DNA of 64,000 nt from Ananas comosus (taxonomy: Eukaryota > Streptophyta > Magnoliopsida > Poales > Bromeliaceae), in the NCBI RefSeq assembly GCF_001540865.1, contig NC_033636.1, positions 10,689,091 to 10,753,090 of the forward strand, read 5' to 3'. The translations under genes and the position numbers were made by a program. Below are positions 1 to 16,356 of this stretch, in pieces (the first letter of the stretch is position 1; the number at the start of each line of letters is the position of its first letter). The notes under the pieces are model-generated. The model was given only the letters and a program-made list of their open reading frames with translations. It was not told the DNA's origin and did no database searches.

Positions 1-910
1 ATATATTTTTTTAATTGACAAAAATTAATCTCTAAATGATGGTTATTTATAAACTTAAAAGCGTGTTTACAAAATTATAAATAATTTTATAGCCAAATAA
101 ATATTTTAAGATATAGTAATAACAATAGGGCCGGGTAAAGTTGGAATTATATTTGCCGTTTATTTAAAATTGACGGTAAGTCAGTGTAAAGGTTACTTTT
201 AAAAGCTCTCTCTCTTTTAGAAGATTATCTATGATATTCTAACTTCAAATATTTATGATATATATTAGACCTATTTAGAAGGATAGTGATAGAAAATTTT
301 TTTTCTAAATTTTAATGCATCTCGAAGCTCCAGCCCAGGTGACTAAGATCTCTGAAGGGTAATTTGCAATTATAAAAGTAAGTTTGGGACATGATAATAT
401 AGTTTTCCGAATGGAGTGCGACTACACAGACCAATGAAACCTGCAGATCTGATGGGAAAAGAATAAAAGATTTTAATGCATTTGAGGACGAGAAAAGTGT
501 CGTCGTCATATGTGTGGTAGTGGGTATATATATGGAGAGGCCCCTATGCTAACAAAATTTCGAATTATTTTCGACATGATGCGGGAGAGGGACCAATTAA
601 ATAGGCAGGCTCCTACGCGTATGTAGCTTACGGGAAATGGCTCCCTGTAAATGTCACATATATCTTAATTAATTTCTTATGTGACCACTAAATAGTTATG
701 CACATGGGGCAAGATCCGTTTAGGTTACATCACTAGATTCATTCTACATTTCCATTAGCTAGCTAGCTAATCACTTTGTCATCATGTCGCGCGGCTAACA
801 AATTTTTCTAAATGTGGTAATTAAAGTGCTGCTAATTACTAGTACTCCCTAAGATCAATCTAACATAGTTATTGATAAAAAGAGAAATGTTAGTTGTACA
901 TTCGAAAGTA
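1..910. other. AT-rich intergenic flank, no gene seen
   Basis: I see no conserved coding frame here. The short open frame near 312-509 has no recognisable domain and sits in low-complexity AT-rich DNA. The stretch most likely is distal flank of the downstream cytokinin dehydrogenase gene. Confidence 0.5.
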
Positions 911-915
911 GATTG

Positions 916-1143
916 TGTTGGATATATTATTATTATTGGATATTTTGTTATAATATAATCCAAATAATATGTTCACATACAAGCCCAATAAGTGAAAGCG
1001 TATTAAGGCCCATATCTCTGGAGCCCAATAGCTTATTTAAAAATTCTAGGGTTTCCTACGCTGGAGGTAACACTGTTGAGCGTTCCAAACTTGACGTCTC
1101 TTGGTGTAATACTTTAAGCACCTAAAAATCCTAACCTCCAACA
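916..1143. mobile_element. Solo LTR (228 bp) with 5-bp target duplication
   Basis: The element starts with TGTTGG and ends with CCAACA, the usual TG...CA ends of a retrotransposon LTR in inverted form. It is flanked by the direct repeat GATTG at 911-915 and 1144-1148, the 5-bp target duplication expected for LTR-retrotransposon integrase. No internal domain or second LTR lies next to it, so it is a solo LTR left by recombination between LTRs. The short length suits a TRIM-like or a small Copia LTR. The orientation and family are not determined. Confidence 0.75.
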
Positions 1144-1148
1144 GATTG

Positions 1149-2285
1149 TTCGTCTGCATTATATATACTTCACCGATCTTATAAAAGTTGAAAGTATTTT
1201 TTTTCACATCTTTAATGTTTAAAAAACAAAAGAAAAAGGAATGATATAAGACTAGTGTGATTAATTTGATATTCCGATGGATGCATATATGTGTAAGATT
1301 TACGCCTACTTTTGGGTGTAGAGATAACAGTAATCTAATAAAAATATTTATTTTTTAAATAGATAATTATAATTTGAATATATTCTACTTATAATCTCTC
1401 AATATAAATAAAAAAACAAAAGCTTTGAACTCATTCCCACGATCTTGCTCCGAATTGTTGTATTTAGCCTGTTTCATTAATGAATCCAATTCCATCGCAA
1501 CAAAACTGATTCTATTAATTAATAGCACCAGCACAACATCCTTTTTAGGCATATATAGTTATTTTTAAGTAACAAACGACGTAAAAATTATATTAAAATA
1601 TTATTTTCTGATGGCTTAAGCATATATAATTATTTTAACGCGCAAAGAAAAAAAAGTTGCATGTAAAACATAATTATATATTGTCTTGTCCTTATTTATG
1701 AAGGTTTAATTAACCACCTCAATCTTGTCTTTGAGACCACAAGACAAAAGGAAACAAAACACAACACCCCACTAACCAGCAACTTGGATTTCCTCTTCAG
1801 CCCTAAAGATCTCCTTACCATATATATTAATTATTGCTCTCCTTAATTAATGCCCTTTAAATAATAATAATAATAATAACAACATTTATAGAGTAAACAA
1901 TAGGAAACAAAGTAAACAATTAATAGAATACTGCAAGAAGTTTTCAAAATGAGCCTTTACATTATATTGTTTTATGAGAGAGAGAGATAGCAAGCTATCT
2001 AAAAACTGGCTTAGCCGTCTATTAAATTCTTAGGCAACTGCACTAAATACAGTTGGTGAGACTTTATATATTGTTGATGTATCATTTAATATATATGACT
2101 TGGATAATTGAACTAGCATCACTCTTAAAAGTTCATACATGTTCCTCAGCACATAATGTGCAAATCTGAATTTTTATTTATCTTATCTAACTTGGAGCTA
2201 TAATTCTAGAAAACATGTTACTATTTCTTTGTGAGGTACCACACTAGCTAGCATTTGCCTAACCAACAAATAACATCACTACTAG
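1149..2285. other. AT-rich intergenic region upstream of cytokinin dehydrogenase
   Basis: No coding frame with a recognisable product is seen. The interval contains simple AT-rich tracts, including an ATA-type microsatellite near 1860-1880. It probably includes distal promoter sequence of the gene starting at 2383. Confidence 0.4.
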
Positions 2286-2293
2286 TATATATA
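2286..2293 (+). promoter_or_regulatory. Candidate TATA box of cytokinin dehydrogenase gene
   Basis: The sequence TATATATA lies about 90 bp before the chosen ATG. A CT-rich microsatellite (about 2349-2371) sits between it and the start codon, a common feature of plant 5' leaders. The assignment is by position and motif only; the transcription start is not known. Confidence 0.45.
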
Positions 2294-2382
2294 CACTCCC
2301 AACCATGAACCATATACCCATCCATCCTACTTCACTCTTTTAATTACACTTCTCTCTCTCTCTCTCTCTCTAGATCTATAAC

Positions 2383-5812
<3,430 letters not shown>

Positions 5813-6478
5813 CTCTGTAATTTTTTGCAGGATTGTATTTCTCAGTTCCCTTCATATTGCATATAAGATACGTGAGTGAATGGAGTTTAGACCTGTACAT
5901 ACATCAACAAGAAGTAACTGAAAAAGTAGAGTAAAATTACCTTTCCCGTGTATTCTTCTCAACATCAAATCATTCCACAGAAAATTTAGAACATCAAATA
6001 GCCTTCCACTGATCCCTCAGAGGAAGACACAAAAAAAGAGAGCTGATCATATTAAACCTATATGACAACCAAATTGCTTTTACCCATCCATACGTAATTA
6101 AGATCTCAAGCTAAAATAGAAATTCTCACATAATCCCTCTTAAGAACTGGTAATAATATTCAAATAAGTAAGCAAAATTGGTAGTATAAGGGGAATGATA
6201 ACAGAATGACAAGAAGCATTCACAACGCAGAAAGCACACAATGACAGTCTGCAAGCTATTCTTCACATAAACTATAAAACGGAAACAATAAAAAATAAAA
6301 ATAAGTTAAAAAAAATCCCACAAATACGCCGAAATAAATAAACAGGGCACCACCAGGACAACCAACCACGACTACTAGACCAATTCCTTCATAAAATGAG
6401 AATCAGAATAGAATTCAGTCGATAACTCATTCAAGCGCACCAATTACTCTTGGAAGCGGGATCCGTATACGAGATGTT

Positions 6479-9400
6479 CTACTGTTGCTGGCATTCAGCA
6501 GGCCGCTCCACCTGCTTCCCTTCGCCTCCTTTAGGAGCTACCCCACTCTTCTGCGATCCAGAGAAAAGAAGTAGCATAATCAGTATAGACTAACCATAGC
6601 AAGGTGTTCGACTAAATGTTATCTTGTAAGCAAATTTTCTACCGGGATATTACAAACATGAACATGAATTGGATTAACTACAAACTTTGACCTTGAAATT
6701 CGGCCCAGAACATAATCATATCTATCTGGAGATTCAATTCTAGCAATTTAATCTCTGCAGTATGTCCTATGTAAAAATAAGTTCTTCTGCTTGTCCAGCG
6801 CCTAAAAAAGATGCCATGACAGCATCATCGCTAGAGTTTGCTGGAATAATAGTTTTTGAAATTGCAGCTGATGTGGTATTTCTTCCGGAAGGTACAGTAA
6901 CAGAAGAATGCGAGAAATTGCTAATGAAACCGGCAAAAAATTCATCACACAAAACAAACTCTAATGACTAGATCATTGAAGTAAAGAAAAAATGACTAGA
7001 TCATTGAAGTAAAGAAAAAAAAAAAATCAATGGACATGATTGAAATCGCGACCAAATTTCACAGGTTAAATTGTAAATAACCCAATAATTTTTCTCAGGT
7101 AAGGACTCTGCCATTCACATACCTTCTTCCTAATTTTGCTTTTCTCCTTCTCATCTTCCCCATCATCCTCATCTTCATCTTCGTCCTCATCCTCTTCCTC
7201 TTCATCTTCTTCATCTTCATCGTCCTCATCATCTTCATCATCCTCCTCTATGGCCTCGAATTCTTCCCCTTGGGCGGCCTCTCCTGTGAACCATGAGACA
7301 GCATGTGGAATGATCTTGTCTCTTATAGTTGACCTACAGATATGAATACTGGTGAGTTAGTATAATATCCAAAAGCATCTGCAATATGGATAACAACATG
7401 GAACCAACAACTTTCACTTAAGTTTCTTCAAAGAATATTCAAGCAAATAAAAACCAACGTTCCAGTTTACTATGAATAATCCTTCAACAAAGCATGAGAC
7501 AAAATATTATCCGAGAAAAGAATTTACCCAATATCATAGTCCTGCTCCATCTGGTTTTGCAATTGCTCAGCCTGTCCAATAAATGGTTAAAAGAAAATAT
7601 TTGTAAATAAGCAATTATGTTTCTTTAATATTTTGTTATATAGTAGCATGAAGTTGGCTTACAGTATCCTCATCGATTTCTTCTTCATCATCAGGGACTT
7701 GAGGAGGACTGAAGAAGTTAAAAAAGCTCTCACAGTTTTCAGTTTTCGTGATAGGCTTGGTGTTCTTCGATCCCTTCTTCGGCTTCTTTTTTAGAATCTT
7801 TTGAGTCAAGCATTTACCAGGAAACCACTCAATTTCGGTGCTGAAAACAAATTGCAGCATCAACATCCGAATTTTCTCAAAAAGATAAAAGAGTAGCACA
7901 TGGCTGTAATGCAATAGCAGACGGAAAAGACATTTACCCAATAGCTTTCTCCAGAATCGGCTCATCCTCGTCAATCATGTGATATGTTTTTGTCAACACG
8001 GTATTCTTGAAATAGGGGTTTTCGTCGAAGAAAAATTCCAGCTTGAAACCCTTTGGACTATCCATCCTACACCATTTGATATCCTTAAGATATTGTAGAG
8101 CTCCTTCATCACGCTCCTGGATCTGAATCCAAGGAAAGAGTAATTGTTAAATTATATCTGCTATATCATGTTTCAAGCACTATCAAACTCAACAAAAATG
8201 CCCTCTCTTTACCTCCTCAGCGAGAACTTCATTAGTCTTCATTGCAGTAAGCCAGAAATTAGGCACACCTTTAACATCTGCAAGAAAGCGACATAAGAAT
8301 CAGAAAAAGTGTAACCCACTTCTTTTTTTAAAGAAAAGAAGTATGTTTATCTAACAACCTTCAGTGGTTTTATCCTCCGCAGGGGTTTCATCAGTGCCTC
8401 CTTTCACGACTCCTTCAACTTCAACCAGACCATTCACAATTTCATAACGCTGGAAATTTTCATTTTAACAAAAAAAAAGACAATTACAACTATGTTATCA
8501 TCAATGCTTATGCACAGAATAAGCTGATATTAGATCTGCAGTTAAAGACAACAAGTATAACATCGGAGTTTATAACAGCTGCATAGGCTCCCACATCAAA
8601 TTCACATAGTGGGCACTGATGGCAAACAGTTCAGCAGCAAGCGTAACCTTTGAAAATGAATATTATGCACAGACAAGTGAAAAAAAAAGATGTTGCACAA
8701 TGATTCTTTATTAACGTTTTATAAAAGACAACTACTCTAAAGTTGAACGAACCAACCTATTTAAGATTATATTATAATACTACAAAAATCAGTTTATAAT
8801 CTTAACAAACAATAAATAAATAAAAAAAATGTACCTTGGTGTAGAGTGGCTCGTATAGCTTCTGATACTTAGCTTCAAGTGCAGCTCTTTCCTCAAAAAA
8901 TTTTGCCTCCAGCTCGTCATGTTGGGTCTGAAAGGGGCAGAACAAATCAACAAATACACGATTATCCAGATATAAGTACACAAATATGATTTAAATAGTT
9001 TTACATATATTATCCGCAGAAATTTGACTTAGAAATTATCCACCGAAAAAAAAGAATGAACAAGAAGCATCATTGCATCCTACGCCATCTTACTTTACTC
9101 AGACAGACAATGAATTCTTTCGATTAAGATTCACATCGAAAAGGAAATAATAAATCATCATAGAGATAATAAGCATATAACCTGTCTTGCTAAACCAAGG
9201 GAGAAGAAAAGAAGAAAAAAAAAATATCTAGTTCATATTGAACTATTCAAGTTTGCCGCAGGCTTGAGGCAAGCAAAAATAGTCATAGTACAGCTCAGCA
9301 TGTTAAACTTGTTAAGCACATTAACATGCCAAAAATCCCAAGCGGAGCCGTGTCAATTGAATATCTCAGGTTTATAGAGGGGATGATACTCTTTGTTCCA

Positions 9401-10387
9401 AAAATTAAGCACCAGAAGACGACATTAGCAAATCATGCTAGTATGGTAAGCACTGGCTTCCATACCAGCAAAACAAATTTACATCTTTGAAACTAATTGC
9501 TTAAAAGAAACAGGGCCTGAAGTTGGAGTCAGAAGTAAAATGGAGGCATGACAACGACACTTTTGTTCCCTATCCGGACAAACTCAAACCAATCCTCATC
9601 CCCAGTAGTTAGTAAGCTTTCGGTTGCAGAATACTATACTCAGATCCCACAATTGCTTGCCACATCGAAAAGGCATAAGACAACCTTATACGTGACTATT
9701 ACAGATTTGATAAGCAGATCATGTTATCAATTGAACTGACGAACAATTTCAGATCCTCATTACCTCAGGAAACGACTTAAAATCAATTGCATGATTATGC
9801 TTAACACTAACTGCTACTACAGCATTCAAACAGAACACCTTACTCCCACAATAGATAAGTCGCCGGTAGAAGTATTCACTAATCATAGTTGTTTCTTTTG
9901 CCGTCATATCTAAAACCCTTCCGAAATCCATTACATACACAATTCCACGAAAACATTCAGGAAAAGGAAAAGGCAGGGTGAAAAGGAAAGAGGCGAGACC
10001 TGGATCTCCCTTAGGAACTCAACACGCTTCCGGACCTTCGGGGTGAGGTTCTCGAGCACATCCACGTGTTGCCCCGCCAATCCCTGCAACTTATTCTACA
10101 ACCCACACACGAATCAGATCAGAACAAGCCGCGGAACACGAATCCAAACACGAAATACTCGCATCACGGAAGTAAAAAAAGGCACCTTGAGAGCATTGAC
10201 GAGACCCTCCCGATCTTCCGCGCTCAGAGCTGCATCAAAACAACTTCAAATCGTGAGCACAAAAGCGGAATTGGGAAGTAACAGGGAGATCGGAGAGGGA
10301 GAGAGGGCAGAGAGAGAGACCAGAGGTGGCGGCGGGGAGAGAAGCGGCGAGATCGGAGAGGTTGAGATCGCCCTTGTTGTCGCTCAT
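6479..10387 (-). CDS. NAP1: Nucleosome assembly protein 1-like histone chaperone
   Basis: NAP1 proteins bind H2A-H2B and H3-H4, shuttle histones to the nucleus and help assemble and disassemble nucleosomes. I read about 11 exons on the minus strand, from [10 protein letters not shown] (ATG at 10387) to a TAG at 6479-6481, about 380 residues. The NAP fold is clear: the dimerisation-helix region with [13 protein letters not shown] (about 10001-10096), YEPLYTKRYEIVNG (8835 and 8450 regions), [13 protein letters not shown] (8213-8279), [21 protein letters not shown] (near 8060), and [11 protein letters not shown] (near 7720). A highly acidic Asp/Glu tail is encoded at about 7140-7250. The last exon (6479-6553) ends in CQQQ, a CaaX-type farnesylation motif as in other plant NAP1 proteins. 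The upstream in-frame ATG at 10423 is less likely than the family-typical MSDN start. The gene converges on CKX with 666 bp between stop codons. Confidence 0.9.
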
Positions 10388-10429
10388 GGTGGTGGCGCGA
10401 GACGAGGGAGAGGAGAGCTCCAAAAACCC

Positions 10430-11905
10430 TAGAACGGAGAGAGATGGGGGGGATAGGGAAAAGAGGGAGGGGGAAGGGTTGGATGAGGGATATTTATAGG
10501 CGGGAGACGTGGAGGGAGAGAGCGTGAGATTCGGAGGTCTACTCGTTGTCGACTCGATCTTTGAAAGCGGCGCGGTTGGATTGCGTCGAGTCGAACTCGG
10601 TAACCGGCAATTGATATCGTCACCCTTTTCTTTCTACAAAACGCACGCACTCGGAGAGATAACCAGGAACAACTGGTCTACCACGTCAGCCGGCGCGGCG
10701 GATTAGATTTAAATAAAACCAAATATTAAATGCATTAGACATATTATTATGTTCCATTAAAATTTACAATTCTATATAATTCATTCATATTATGTTTACT
10801 AAATTATTACAGTTATTAAATCGGATTCGAGTTGATAATTTAGACCAATAGATCAGATTAGATCATATAGATTACATTAATAAATATAAATGTTGCGTTT
10901 TTTATATATATAATTGTTGCTTTTTTAACATTTATACATTTTGTCATCAACATTCTACAAATTACCTTACTCACGGTTAATTTCATTTAAGTGCAAAAAT
11001 CGAATCATCATTGTCGCTTGTTATTAACAAAGTTGACAAGTAAGGTGATAGAAAAGATAATAACTTCTCTTTTTTGCCACTTCTAATTTTTTTAAAAAAA
11101 GGAGAGAGAGTAAATTATCATCTCTAGAAATAGATTAGACATTGTGTAACAAATTTCGCTCCCAATCGGACTTGAGAGTCAAGCAAAAGCTCCACCCAAT
11201 GCAGAAGTTCTAATGACAATAATATAGCAAATCGTTAATTTGTACAAGGATTTTTAAACAGTTGCTAACATCCCACAAGATGTAGAAAAGAAATTCCAAC
11301 CAAATAGCAACTCTAATTGCTCTCTCAGAACTGATTTTAATATCCTTAGCACAAGAATACTAACTTTGAGGACTTTGGCTATATCACATATCTTGAGGAG
11401 AACAACTTGGGTGGAGAAACTTACTAACAACTTGAGTATATCTGTAATAGATCAGAAACAAGTTAATAGAAGTGTAAAATCTTCACTAGCCTGTTGGGTT
11501 CAGCTGTCGTATTGCAGCAACAATGCCGTACACACCAACGCAATAATTATCACAACAGCATCAAAACAGAGCCAAGTACATTAATCGCAAGGTCTTCGAC
11601 TATGATGCTATTATCTGATTGTAGAGAGATCACAGAAAAGGATAGACTAGAGCTATGACTGTTACATACCTGCAATGAGATTGGAAACACAAGAAAAGCT
11701 ACATTAACTTTTCATTAAAAAATATATATGTTACTAGTTAAATCAAAATATTAGAAGATCAATTGTTGTGCATTACAGCCTGTTTCTGTTGTTTACCTCT
11801 TTATGCGACTTGTAATAGATTATTATTGAGCAGACCCTTCTAGCAGCAAAACTTTAACAAAGTTCAGCAAGCTTTTAGCTCATACTGTAATGAACATGAT
11901 GATTT
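10430..11905. other. Intergenic region upstream of NAP1
   Basis: The first 250 bp (10430-10680) are GC-richer and GA-rich, consistent with the 5' leader and proximal promoter of the NAP1 gene on the minus strand. The rest is AT-rich, and its right end (about 11800-11905) should be 3' UTR of the next minus-strand gene. No other gene is recognised. Confidence 0.5.
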
Positions 11906-14900
11906 TCATCTGGCACTCATTAATATTGTCCCACAGGCCACCACCATGAGGACAAGTTGCATTCCCTGCAAAAGAATTAAAAATAAAAAAACAAAAATTA
12001 AGGTTGAGCAAGAAGGGCAGAATTTCCCGGTCAAGATATTTGCTCGACGATAGAGAATAGAGATTCTTCTCTGAATATCAAGAAGAGGAAATCACCTGTC
12101 CAATTAACCATCCATGGAACATTGAAAATCCTGCATCATCATCCATGTCTTCACCACTGCTCGAAATATTCTCACCTCTTTTAACATCATCAAATGCATC
12201 AGCTGGCATCTTTTGCTGCACAAAAATCATGTTGGTTACACAGAGATGTGCATCATAGAAATTTGGAGTAAAACAAATGAAATATTAAAGAAGACAGAAG
12301 CTCTATTTCTGAAAGAGAATAAATTTTAAGAATTCTCCTTGTTATGATCAGGATGTCCCACTCAAGCATGTAAAAAGCTATGTCGCTGATACTCATCGCA
12401 AGATGCAAAATAAATGGACAAAGAATTCACATAAAAGTCCATAGAATAGATAAGCTAGCATGAGGGAAATAGTACAGGATAAGTTCAAAAAGGTATACTA
12501 ACTGTTCACTTTGTAAAGATGAATGAAATTTCACATTTATTGAATAAAATATTCAATAGAACTGAAACAAATCTACAAATAAATTTCCAGAATAAACGGT
12601 GACATTTCCCACTACAACCGAAAAATAGAGGCAACAATAAATCAAAAAATGGCAAATAAGGAAAGGTACACCACGCTAGGAGAAGGAATCTGAACCTTGT
12701 TGTTAGCTTCTGCTATAAATTTGCTCTGGTCCATTCGAGGTGTATATGTGCATAAACTACAGTTCCGAAGAAGAAGATCTCTTAATTGCCCATGCCTGGT
12801 AGTAATGCATACATGGCGAGGTATCCAGAGACCAAGCATTTCAAAACAACAACTTGTATTGTTCAACTGGATTAGTTTCGCAATATCATGTGAAACTCCA
12901 AAATTCATTGGCTTGATGTAGTGACTTCCAGAGCATGTAGAGTTAAATCCTTGCACATCACCAAAGAAAAACTCATCAATCACTTCCCTTGACGGTTGTG
13001 CTTCCTCTTGAGAGCGATACTTTTCGATTGTATCCTCATTTTTATTCACAATCTCAAGATTTGCCTCCTTAGAATGATGAAAGTGTTTACTGTCGATATT
13101 TAGATTGCCATTCCCATCCAAGTTTCTGGAACCCAAACCTAAATTCTCCAGTTCTGTGCTACCTTCAGAAGAAGCAGCCACCTCACCTGAAGACTGAGAG
13201 CCAGTATTTGCATCGTGACCATCATATCCCTTTGGGAGGGAAATTAAGGAATTTTCCTTCCCTAATGCTTTTTGAATGGAGAATTTCACTGGACCTTCAC
13301 TACCTGCAATGCTGACTAAGTTTCCCCTACCAACACTTCTAGCAGGTGCACCTAGACTAGGCACTTCTTCAGGCTCTATTACTTTTGACCTGGTTTCAAA
13401 ATCTCTAGCATCTCCACCTAGACTAAGCACTTCCTCAGGCTCGATTACTTTTGACCTGGTTTCAAAATCTTTAGCATCTCCACCTAGACTAAGTACTTCT
13501 TCAGGCTCGATTACTTTTGATCTGGTCTCAATATCTTTAGATTCAGAAGACAGCAATACACCTAATTTGGTTTTCTCCTCATGTGCATGAAAATCCTTGT
13601 ACACAGACTCGGTGAAATTGTCTTGCATTTCCAAAGAAAGTGATTCTGAAAATGTGGGATTTTGTTGCACATTGATCTCTGACAGCATACCCGAAGAAAA
13701 TGACTTTGACATTGTCTGTTGAGGCTCCTTTTCTTCGGTATTGCCAATAGCAAAGGCCATCCTTTTTAAGGAACCTTCAGACTTTATCTTGGTAAATTGA
13801 GGCCTGGTTTCCTGCATTTCATTCATGTTTGTTAGAATTTCGAACCCCAAGCAACAAATGGTCACAAAAGCCCAAGCTAAGAACATATCCTAAGAAGAGA
13901 AGATAAAGACCTGCGGGAGACCGCTTTCAAAGGCACTTATCATTTTCCTCACAGTGCTATTTGAACTTCTGTCTGGAGAACTTTCTCTCGTTGTTTTGCA
14001 AGAGAGATCTTTCAACCCAGAAGAGCTTTCAGTAGCACTCCTTGTCATTAAGATTTCCGAATTCTCTATTAGAGGATCTGGACATCTTTTAGCAGAATCA
14101 TTCCTCTCTTGAACACCATCTAATGGCAAGAATTTCTCAACTGTAGCTGCAGTTGTGGCAGTCGAGGTTTCATTGGCCTTTGGGACCAGGACTTCAGAAC
14201 ACTCTTGGACTTCTTGGGATGATAAAGCATTTGATGAATTTCCATATTCACCTGTAAGCATGGAGTTTCTTATTTCTGCCCCACGACATATAGACGACAC
14301 AAAGAATAAATTCTAAAGTGTTATAATTTACAACCTAACTGAGAATACAGAATCGCCGCTCCTGTACCTGAAGCGGTGTTATTGCCACCCTTGAGCGTCT
14401 CCTCCCATTTCCTTTTTATGGAGTTTCTCTATATTAAGCAGATCAACTATAATCACACAACCTCTCGCAATAAGAGTTTCTAATCATTATTTCAGGAAAA
14501 TGAAGCAGAAAAGCACCGCATTACCATGTCCTGTATCCTCTTGCGTTCTTCTTCGCTAAGTAAGAACTGCAGCCTCAAGAGGACATTCCCTCCACCTTCG
14601 AGAGGAAGCGTAACATCCCAGTTTCCTTTTTCAACAACCAGCATCGTGTTCAGTTCTGTTACAAAATCAAAGCCTCCACATTTATTTGATGTAGGATTTA
14701 AATGAAAGCAAACAATCGAATTCAACACAGTAAATACCTTTCTCGGATATTATATTCGCCTCTCCGTTGCATAGCATCACTACCAGCTTCTCTCTGAGCG
14801 ACGAAACTGGGCTGGATACCGATAATCAGTAAGAAGATGAAAAGCGAGGACCTTTGGTAGTGTGTAGCCACTACACTTTACTTTTTTAAACTTGGGGCAA

Positions 14901-15025
14901 TTATTGATGTGAAATCCGTTTTCATTTGCTATTTTAACCAACTATTTATGAGAAAATATACTGAAAAATACGGCTCACAATGAGAAATCCGCCATTCCTG
15001 CGCTTCCATACTCTTTCCTCCCCAT
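11906..15025 (-). CDS. Plant protein of unknown function with C-terminal membrane anchor
   Basis: I do not recognise the family by name. Eight exons can be joined in frame: 14979-15025, 14738-14811, 14525-14655, 14368-14428, 13911-14275, 12672-13811, 12096-12215 and 11906-11965, giving 665 residues. The first ~100 residues look like a compact beta-rich domain (for example LREKLVVMLCNGEANI and NTMLVVEKGNWDVTLPL) followed by a charged helix (LLSEEERKRIQDM). The middle is long, Ser/Glu-rich and probably disordered, with three tandem 22-residue repeats around ETRSKVIEPEEV. The C-terminus is a hydrophobic stretch (MQLVLMVVACGTILM) ending in SAR, so a tail-anchored protein of the ER or an organelle outer membrane is plausible. 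That location is inference. All junctions use GT-AG sites and phases match, so the gene is likely functional. Confidence 0.8.
13338..13535 (-). repeat. Three 66-bp tandem coding repeats
   Basis: Three near-identical 66-bp units (about 13338-13403, 13404-13469 and 13470-13535) encode three 22-residue repeats with the core ETRSKVIEPEEV. They lie in the predicted disordered middle of the unknown membrane-anchored protein and keep its frame. The unit nearest the C-terminus is the most diverged. Confidence 0.9.
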
Positions 15026-16356
15026 AGCAACTGTAACACGAATCACAAGTACATCCAATCAACAACCTCAAAGAATCCAAAAGGGGGGAACAAAGAGTTA
15101 CTTACCCTTCAAATAGAGAGAAGCCGCACTCGAAGTGGGCGGAGGGAGATCGCTGCACTCGAGAACTGTGAGGTATCAAGTGTTAGGGTTTACACGGAGA
15201 GCTACGAAGAAGCAATTGACGAGGAAGAAGAGGAGGAGGGAGGGGGTAGAATCGCACCTGCGACATGGATGCGCCCCGGCATTTGAGCTCGATTCAGATG
15301 TTACCGATCAGAGGAGGACGCAGCCGCTTCTTTTCCTCCTCCTCCTCCTCCTCCTTCGTCTTCGTCTTCGTTTTCGTTTGTGACAGGATAGGATCGGATC
15401 GAGGAGTGGTACTTTGTGGCATTTCGGTTTAAGGAATTTTGTCTCGAAGCTGATAGAGAGAGACGGAGGAGGAGGAGGAGGAGGGAGCGCCACGGTAACG
15501 GCTAGTGGATGGATAATGGACGCTGAGATTTGTGGCTGTGGTTATTGGTTAAGCAGTTAAGAGGAATTATCGCTGCACCCGGTGCACGTGCATTTCGTAC
15601 ACCTCAGCTTTATCGTACGTCCATTCCATCAGATGGCTGAATCTTCGCCGTGAAACGGTGCGCAGCGTACCCATGCACCGCAAATATTATCTGAAGCCAG
15701 TGGACCACGTCACCGAAGTTAATATTTGGTGAGGTGTGGGTCGGACTGTGGTCATGGTCGAATGCACTCCGTTTCGAACCCCAACCCGACAGGAGTCGTG
15801 ACCAGGCCCTGGCCTTTCAAAACCAACTGTAACAGAATTTGGCTACTCTCGATAGTTTATTTCGTTTTATTTTATTTTTAAGTATGCTCTAGCTATTCGA
15901 CAAGCAGGCAATATTGGACATAATACGTCCTTAAATCTTAGTGATCTATGCTATATTAGTCATCTCGCTAAATCCAATCAAAAACATCACATTTGCTGCA
16001 TTCATAATTCAAGAACAACCAATGACAATTTAACTGCAACAACGGCTCAGGAGGTACAAGATACGCCGAGTCCGGGAAGCGGCTTGGTCTGCTTCATAAG
16101 CTGTTCAATGTCCATTGCTAGGCATATTGCATGATACATCAGTTCCAAATAGTGCTCAATACAAAGAGAAATCATACCCACAATTATCTGCATCGAAAGC
16201 AAAACCGCTCCACATTTAACGAACCGAAACTTGCCAATTGAATCCAACTAGGCATCAGCTTCCAAGTATTTATACATGTCGCACAATAAATAAAGAAGAA
16301 AATCCCATCCATCACTAGGAATGAGCACAAAAAATCTTTCATAACCATTTAAAACC
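15026..16356. other. 5' leader and promoter of the unknown gene; 3' flank of next gene
   Basis: The region 15026-15500 is rich in GA/CT trinucleotide repeats (for example the CTC/CTT run at 15337-15375) and probably contains 5' leader, perhaps with a leader intron, of the minus-strand gene ending at 15025. From about 15560 to 15800 it is GC-richer with no recognisable frame. About 16000-16356 should be 3' UTR of the gene ending at 16357. Confidence 0.45.

Noticed and set aside
913..1125. 70-codon open frame
   Set aside because: It lies inside the solo LTR and shows no similarity to any gag or pol part.
7136..7345. Poly-Ser open frame on the plus strand
   Set aside because: It is the antisense of the acidic Asp/Glu tail of NAP1; GAT/GAA runs read as Ser-type codons on the other strand.
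12697..13590. Plus-strand frames opposite the unknown gene, including a Ser-rich repeat frame
   Set aside because: The repeats are the antisense of the 66-bp coding repeats. The minus-strand frame continues through eight matching splice junctions, whereas the plus-strand frames do not.
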